DNA from: JAVXNW01 sp036645575
GTDB lineage: Bacteria > Bacillota > Clostridia > Christensenellales > Aristaeellaceae
DNA length: 7,785 nucleotides
NCBI GenBank assembly: GCA_036645575.1
Contig: JAVXNW010000107.1
Coordinates: 1-7,785 of the forward strand
Direction of reading: 5' to 3'
In this document: one piece after another, positions 5,031 through 7,785 of the stretch
Layout of the letters: every line of letters begins with the position of its first letter
Numbering within the stretch: the first letter of the stretch is position 1
Notes under the pieces: model-generated
What the model saw: only the letters and a program-made list of their open reading frames with translations
Told to the model about the DNA's origin: nothing
Database searches by the model: none
Program-made: the position numbers and the translations under genes

Positions 5031-5090
5031 GAACCGGAAAATTAAGACGTCGTGCTTTCGTACATTATTGTGACATCTCTCAAATGCCTG

Positions 5091-5119
5091 TTGCGCAAAT
5101 ATCTTGGGCTGGGTATAAT
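5091..5119 (+). promoter_or_regulatory. Sigma-A promoter of the two-component operon
   Basis: TTGCGC (5091-5096), exactly 17 bp, then a perfect TATAAT (5114-5119). Transcription would start about 5125-5128, inside or at the edge of the GGGGAGG ribosome site, with a leader of only about 12-15 nt before ATG 5140. The two divergent -35 elements (5025-5030 and 5091-5096) are 60 bp apart, leaving room for a shared regulator site, but no clear operator repeat is seen between them. Confidence 0.65.
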
Positions 5120-5139
5120 GAAGGGGAGGTGAGTGTTTT

Positions 5140-5832
5140 ATGGCAAACTGCCCCCTTATTTTGATTGCGGACGACGATCCGGTCGTCCATGAATCGCTGG
5201 GGTTGTATCTGGACGCCGAGGGGTTCGGGCATGTGTCCGCCTATGACGGCGAACAGGCGTATTCCATGGCGCAGTCGGAACAACCGGACCTGATGATCTT
5301 GGACCTGATGATGCCGCGCATGCCGGGCACCGACGTGTGCCGGATGATCCGAAAGACGAGCAAGCTGCCGATCATCATGCTGACGGCCAAGGGCGAGGAA
5401 ATAGACCGCATTCTGGGGCTGGAGCTGGGCGCGGACGACTACATTGTCAAGCCGTTCAGCCCGCGCGAGGTGCTGGCGCGCATTCGCGCGGTGCTGCGCC
5501 GCTTTTCGGAGCCGGCCAGCGAGGACGAGACGGTGATCCGGTTTGCGCAGCTGGAGATCAACCTATCGAACTACCAGGTAAAGGCGCTGGGTCAGGTGAT
5601 CCCCTGCACGCCCAAGGAGGTCGAGATTCTGCACATGCTGACCGCGAGCGCGGGGCAGGTGTTCACGCGCGAGCAGATTCTGAGCCGGGTGTGGGGCTAC
5701 GACTACTTTGGCGACACGCGCACGGTGGACACGCACATCAAGCGCATCCGCCAAAAGCTGCCGCAGGAGGGCGTTCCGTGGTCGCTCAAGACCGTATATG
5801 GCGTGGGCTATAAATTCGAGGTCGAGGGATGA
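5140..5832 (+). CDS. Response regulator transcription factor, OmpR/PhoB family
   Basis: DNA-binding output protein of a two-component system. The receiver domain (about 5-120) has the acidic pocket Asp11-Asp12-Asp13, the phosphate-accepting Asp55 in ILDLMMPRMPG, the switch Thr82 and the conserved Lys104 in VKPF. The C-terminal winged-helix domain (about 132-228) has TPKEVEILHML, FTREQILSRVWGYD, the recognition helix region RTVDTHIKRIRQKL, and the wing TVYGVGYKFE. At 230 residues it is of normal length and nothing is missing. GGGGAGG (5123-5129) lies 10 nt before the ATG. The stop overlaps the kinase start as ATGA, so the two proteins are probably made together. It is of the general PhoB/WalR/ResD type; which regulon it controls cannot be told. 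Divergent from the RNA-modification operon. Confidence 0.96.
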   Translation: MANCPLILIADDDPVVHESLGLYLDAEGFGHVSAYDGEQAYSMAQSEQPDLMILDLMMPRMPGTDVCRMIRKTSKLPIIMLTAKGEEIDRILGLELGADDYIVKPFSPREVLARIRAVLRRFSEPASEDETVIRFAQLEINLSNYQVKALGQVIPCTPKEVEILHMLTASAGQVFTREQILSRVWGYDYFGDTRTVDTHIKRIRQKLPQEGVPWSLKTVYGVGYKFEVEG

Positions 5833-7607
5833 GACGCAGTTTCCTGTTCACGCGCGTATTTAGCGTGGTGATCTTGACCATCTTGATTACCGCGCTGTTT
5901 ACCACGATGATCTATACCTATATCTCGCGCTCGATCTTTACGCAGATCAAGGAAAACGAGCTGCTGCCGCGCGCGCGCGCGCTGGGGCAGATGCTGGTCA
6001 AGTATCGCGGGCAGCTGGATAGCGCGTCGGTGCTGGGCATTCTCCACGACAGCATGAGCGTCAATGCCCAGGGCGAGATGCTGATGGGCGCGTATGTGGT
6101 GGTGACCGATACGTCGGGCAAGGCGATGCTGTCGAGCACCGGAATGCCCAGCGAGTATCTGGCCATCATGACGGAGGCGGCCAAGGACGTGCTGGCGGGC
6201 GGGGAACTGCGCACCAGCCAGATCCGCGCGCTGACCCGCAACAACATGGTGGGCGTAGGCGTGCCGATTGAGAGCACCGGCGGCGTGGCGGGCGTGGTGC
6301 TGATGCTGGTGCCGCTGTATGAGGCGATGGTCGCCATGGGCAGCCTGAACGGCGCGCTGGCCATGTCGCTGCTTTTGTCCCTGCCGGTCGTCGCGGCGAT
6401 GGTGTATTACGTCGTGGGCAGGCTGGTATGGCCGCTTCGGCAGATGCGGGACGTGGCGGTCGGCATGGCGGGCGGCAACTTTGAGGCGCGGGCGGACTCG
6501 TCGCAGCGCGGCGAGATCGGGCAGTTGGGGCGGTCGCTCAACTACCTGTCGCAGGAATTGTGCAAGTCTATTTCCGCGCTGACGCTCGAGCGCAATCGCC
6601 TGCAACAGACGCTGGACGGACTGCGCGAGGGCATTGTCGCGGTCGATCAATCGCTCAACATCACGCACCGCAACCCGGCGGTCATCGAGCTGTTTTCGAT
6701 GATGCGCACGATGTCCGACCCCGCGCAGCCCGATCCGCGGCTCCGGCTGATCCCATCTGAGCAAGTGTGGGCGGATTTCAAGCGCGCCATCGAGCAAAAA
6801 GAGGACGTGACGCACCTGCTTCCGATGGGCGAGCGCACGATTCAGGCGCGCGTGACGCCGCTGATGGGCGAGGATCAGGTGATCGCGGGCGCGGTCGGCC
6901 TGTTCAGCGACGTGACCGAGTCCGAACGGCTGGAGCGTACCCGCCGCGATTATGTGGCCAACGTATCCCATGAGATGCGCACGCCGCTGACCGCCATGCG
7001 CGCACTGCTCGAGCCGCTGGGCGAGGGCATGGTGACCGACGAGACGGCGCGCCAGCGCTACTATTCGATCATGCTGCGCGAGACGCTGCGCCTGTCGCGG
7101 CTGATTGACGACCTGATGGAGCTGTCGCGGCTGCAGAGCGGCAAGCTGATGATGACCATGCAGCTGGTGTCCATGCGCGACATCGTCGCGGAATTGTCTG
7201 GGAAATATAGCGCCATTGCCGATGACCACGCGCTCACGTTTGAGGCGCGGGTGCCGGACTGCCCCATGGTGCTGACCAATGCTGACCGCCTCGAGCAGGT
7301 GCTCGTGATCCTCTTGGACAACGCGATGAAGTATACGCCCGAGGGCGGCCGCGTGACCATTGAGGCCAAATGGAACGACGCGCAGGTGACCATGTGCGTG
7401 CGCGATACCGGTATCGGCATAGACCCCAAGGATCAGCCCTATGTGTTCGATCGGTTCTATAAGGTCGATAAGGCGCATACCGGACTGGGTAGCGGACTTG
7501 GCCTGTCCATCGCGAGCGAGCTGCTCGGCCTCATGGGCGAAAAAATCTGGCTCGAAAGCCAGGAAAACAAAGGCACCGCGTTCTACTTCACCCTCCGCCG
7601 CGCGTAG
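5829..7607 (+). CDS. Membrane sensor histidine kinase (PhoR/WalK-type, HAMP-PAS-HisKA-HATPase)
   Basis: Partner kinase of the preceding response regulator. The 592-residue protein has a first membrane helix (about 9-31), an extracytoplasmic sensor of about 140 residues (35-172, with AYVVVTDTSGKAML suggesting a PAS/Cache-like fold), a second helix (about 174-197), HAMP (about 198-250), a cytoplasmic PAS-like segment (about 253-365, GLREGIVAVDQSLNITHRN), HisKA with phospho-accepting His381 in NVSHEMRTPL, and the ATPase with N box LLDNAMKY (Asn498), G1 box DTGIGI, F box VFDRFYKVD and G2 box GLGSGLGLS. All catalytic motifs are intact. Domain order matches PhoR/WalK kinases. The signal is unknown; the sensor has no obvious metal- or haem-binding Cys/His cluster. 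A 15-nt alternating CG tract at 5968-5982 lies in its early coding part. The final residues FYFTLRRA are normal for the family end. Confidence 0.96.
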   Translation: MRRSFLFTRVFSVVILTILITALFTTMIYTYISRSIFTQIKENELLPRARALGQMLVKYRGQLDSASVLGILHDSMSVNAQGEMLMGAYVVVTDTSGKAMLSSTGMPSEYLAIMTEAAKDVLAGGELRTSQIRALTRNNMVGVGVPIESTGGVAGVVLMLVPLYEAMVAMGSLNGALAMSLLLSLPVVAAMVYYVVGRLVWPLRQMRDVAVGMAGGNFEARADSSQRGEIGQLGRSLNYLSQELCKSISALTLERNRLQQTLDGLREGIVAVDQSLNITHRNPAVIELFSMMRTMSDPAQPDPRLRLIPSEQVWADFKRAIEQKEDVTHLLPMGERTIQARVTPLMGEDQVIAGAVGLFSDVTESERLERTRRDYVANVSHEMRTPLTAMRALLEPLGEGMVTDETARQRYYSIMLRETLRLSRLIDDLMELSRLQSGKLMMTMQLVSMRDIVAELSGKYSAIADDHALTFEARVPDCPMVLTNADRLEQVLVILLDNAMKYTPEGGRVTIEAKWNDAQVTMCVRDTGIGIDPKDQPYVFDRFYKVDKAHTGLGSGLGLSIASELLGLMGEKIWLESQENKGTAFYFTLRRA

Positions 7608-7608
7608 C

Positions 7609-7717
7609 GCGGAGGCGAGGAGGAGGAGGAGACGAGGAGGCGGGGGGAACCGGGAGGCGGGAAGATAATTAAGGGGAGGCGGGGGGAACCAGGAGGCGGG
7701 AAGTATAGTAAGGGAGA
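7609..7717 (+). repeat. Purine-rich tract with AGG repeats
   Basis: Nearly all bases on the plus strand from the end of the kinase gene to about 7717 are A or G, with runs of AGG (about 7617-7630) and G6 tracts. It holds no credible gene. The bases resemble repeated Shine-Dalgarno motifs but no start follows them. Such tracts can form unusual structure or act as a spacer; no function is established here. Confidence 0.75.
7637..7714 (+). repeat. 39-bp tandem repeat, two copies
   Basis: Copy one (7637-7675) and copy two (7676-7714) begin with the same 15 bases gaggcggggggaacc and share about 34 of 39 positions; the main difference is a central A+T hexamer (ataatt versus tatagt). The spacing is exactly 39 bp. 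It lies inside the purine-rich tract after the kinase gene. Only two full copies are present, with an imperfect purine-rich lead-in. Confidence 0.85.
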
Positions 7718-7720
7718 CGT

Positions 7721-7785
7721 GCCTCCGGCGGCCGGGGCGCTGCCCCTGGACCCCGCCAAGGAAGGTCCTTGGATGCCAGCGCGCC
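7721..7785. other. Cluster of GC-rich hairpins, probable dispersed intergenic element (runs off window)
   Basis: Three compact palindromes follow each other: CCGG-CGG-CCGG (about 7725-7735), GGGGC-GCT-GCCCC (7734-7746) and CCAAGGA-AGG-TCCTTGG (7756-7772, a 7-bp perfect stem). No T run follows any of them on the plus strand, so they are not classical terminators. The stretch has no gene and the density of stems resembles repeated extragenic palindromic sequences of Clostridia. The family assignment is an inference from pattern; copy number in the genome is unknown. Confidence 0.5.

Noticed and set aside
5808..7478. A 556-codon open frame antisense to the histidine kinase
   Set aside because: Its product is rich in His, Arg, Gln and Ala with no domain pattern, as expected from the reverse of GC-rich codons, and the plus-strand kinase has every catalytic motif.
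7592..7615. CCTCCGC...GCGGAGG hairpin over the kinase stop codon, as a terminator
   Set aside because: The 7-bp stem is real, but a purine tract, not a U run, follows it.
7637..7714. CRISPR array
   Set aside because: Only two adjacent 39-bp copies without distinct spacers and no cas genes.

Overview
The window looks like part of a chromosome from a GC-rich, endospore-forming member of the Bacillota (class Clostridia, probably a gut lineage; the exact order cannot be fixed from the sequence). The evidence is a germination protease gene (gpr) divergent from rpsT (ribosomal protein S20), as in many spore formers, strong GGAGG ribosome binding sites, near-consensus sigma-A promoters with 17-bp spacers, and a PhoB/PhoR-type two-component pair. 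Base composition is high-GC throughout. The exceptions are the A+T-richer intergenic regions and the accessory left end.

Layout. Positions 1-484: a decayed IS3-family insertion sequence on the minus strand, with an orfA fragment and an internally deleted orfB that runs off the window. Positions 448-763: a small MNT-type nucleotidyltransferase gene with its own promoter. Its C-terminus seems to run into the IS remnant, and no HEPN partner is present. Positions 801-1784: gpr on the minus strand with a candidate sigma-G promoter. Positions 1832-2226: rpsT on the plus strand with a sigma-A promoter, a UUG start and a terminator. Positions 2268-2303: a symmetrical, probably bidirectional terminator between convergent units. 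Positions 2326-5030: a four-gene minus-strand operon read in the order class I methyltransferase, RluA-family pseudouridine synthase, YvlD-like membrane protein, acyl-ACP thioesterase. The first two junctions overlap by 4 and 14 nt. Positions 5091-7607: a plus-strand response regulator and sensor histidine kinase with an ATGA overlap, divergent from the operon. Positions 7608-7785: a gene-free purine-rich tract with a 39-bp tandem repeat, followed by a run of GC-rich hairpins that look like a dispersed intergenic element.

How the genes work together. Gpr degrades small acid-soluble spore proteins at germination. rpsT and the two probable RNA-modifying enzymes belong to ribosome and RNA biology. 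The thioesterase and YvlD-like protein point to the membrane. The two-component system senses an extracytoplasmic signal of unknown nature. I found no phage, CRISPR array, secondary-metabolite locus or defence island, and no convincing new system. The parts most worth a second look are the nucleotidyltransferase/IS junction, the mixed RNA-modification and lipid operon, and the repeat-rich right end.
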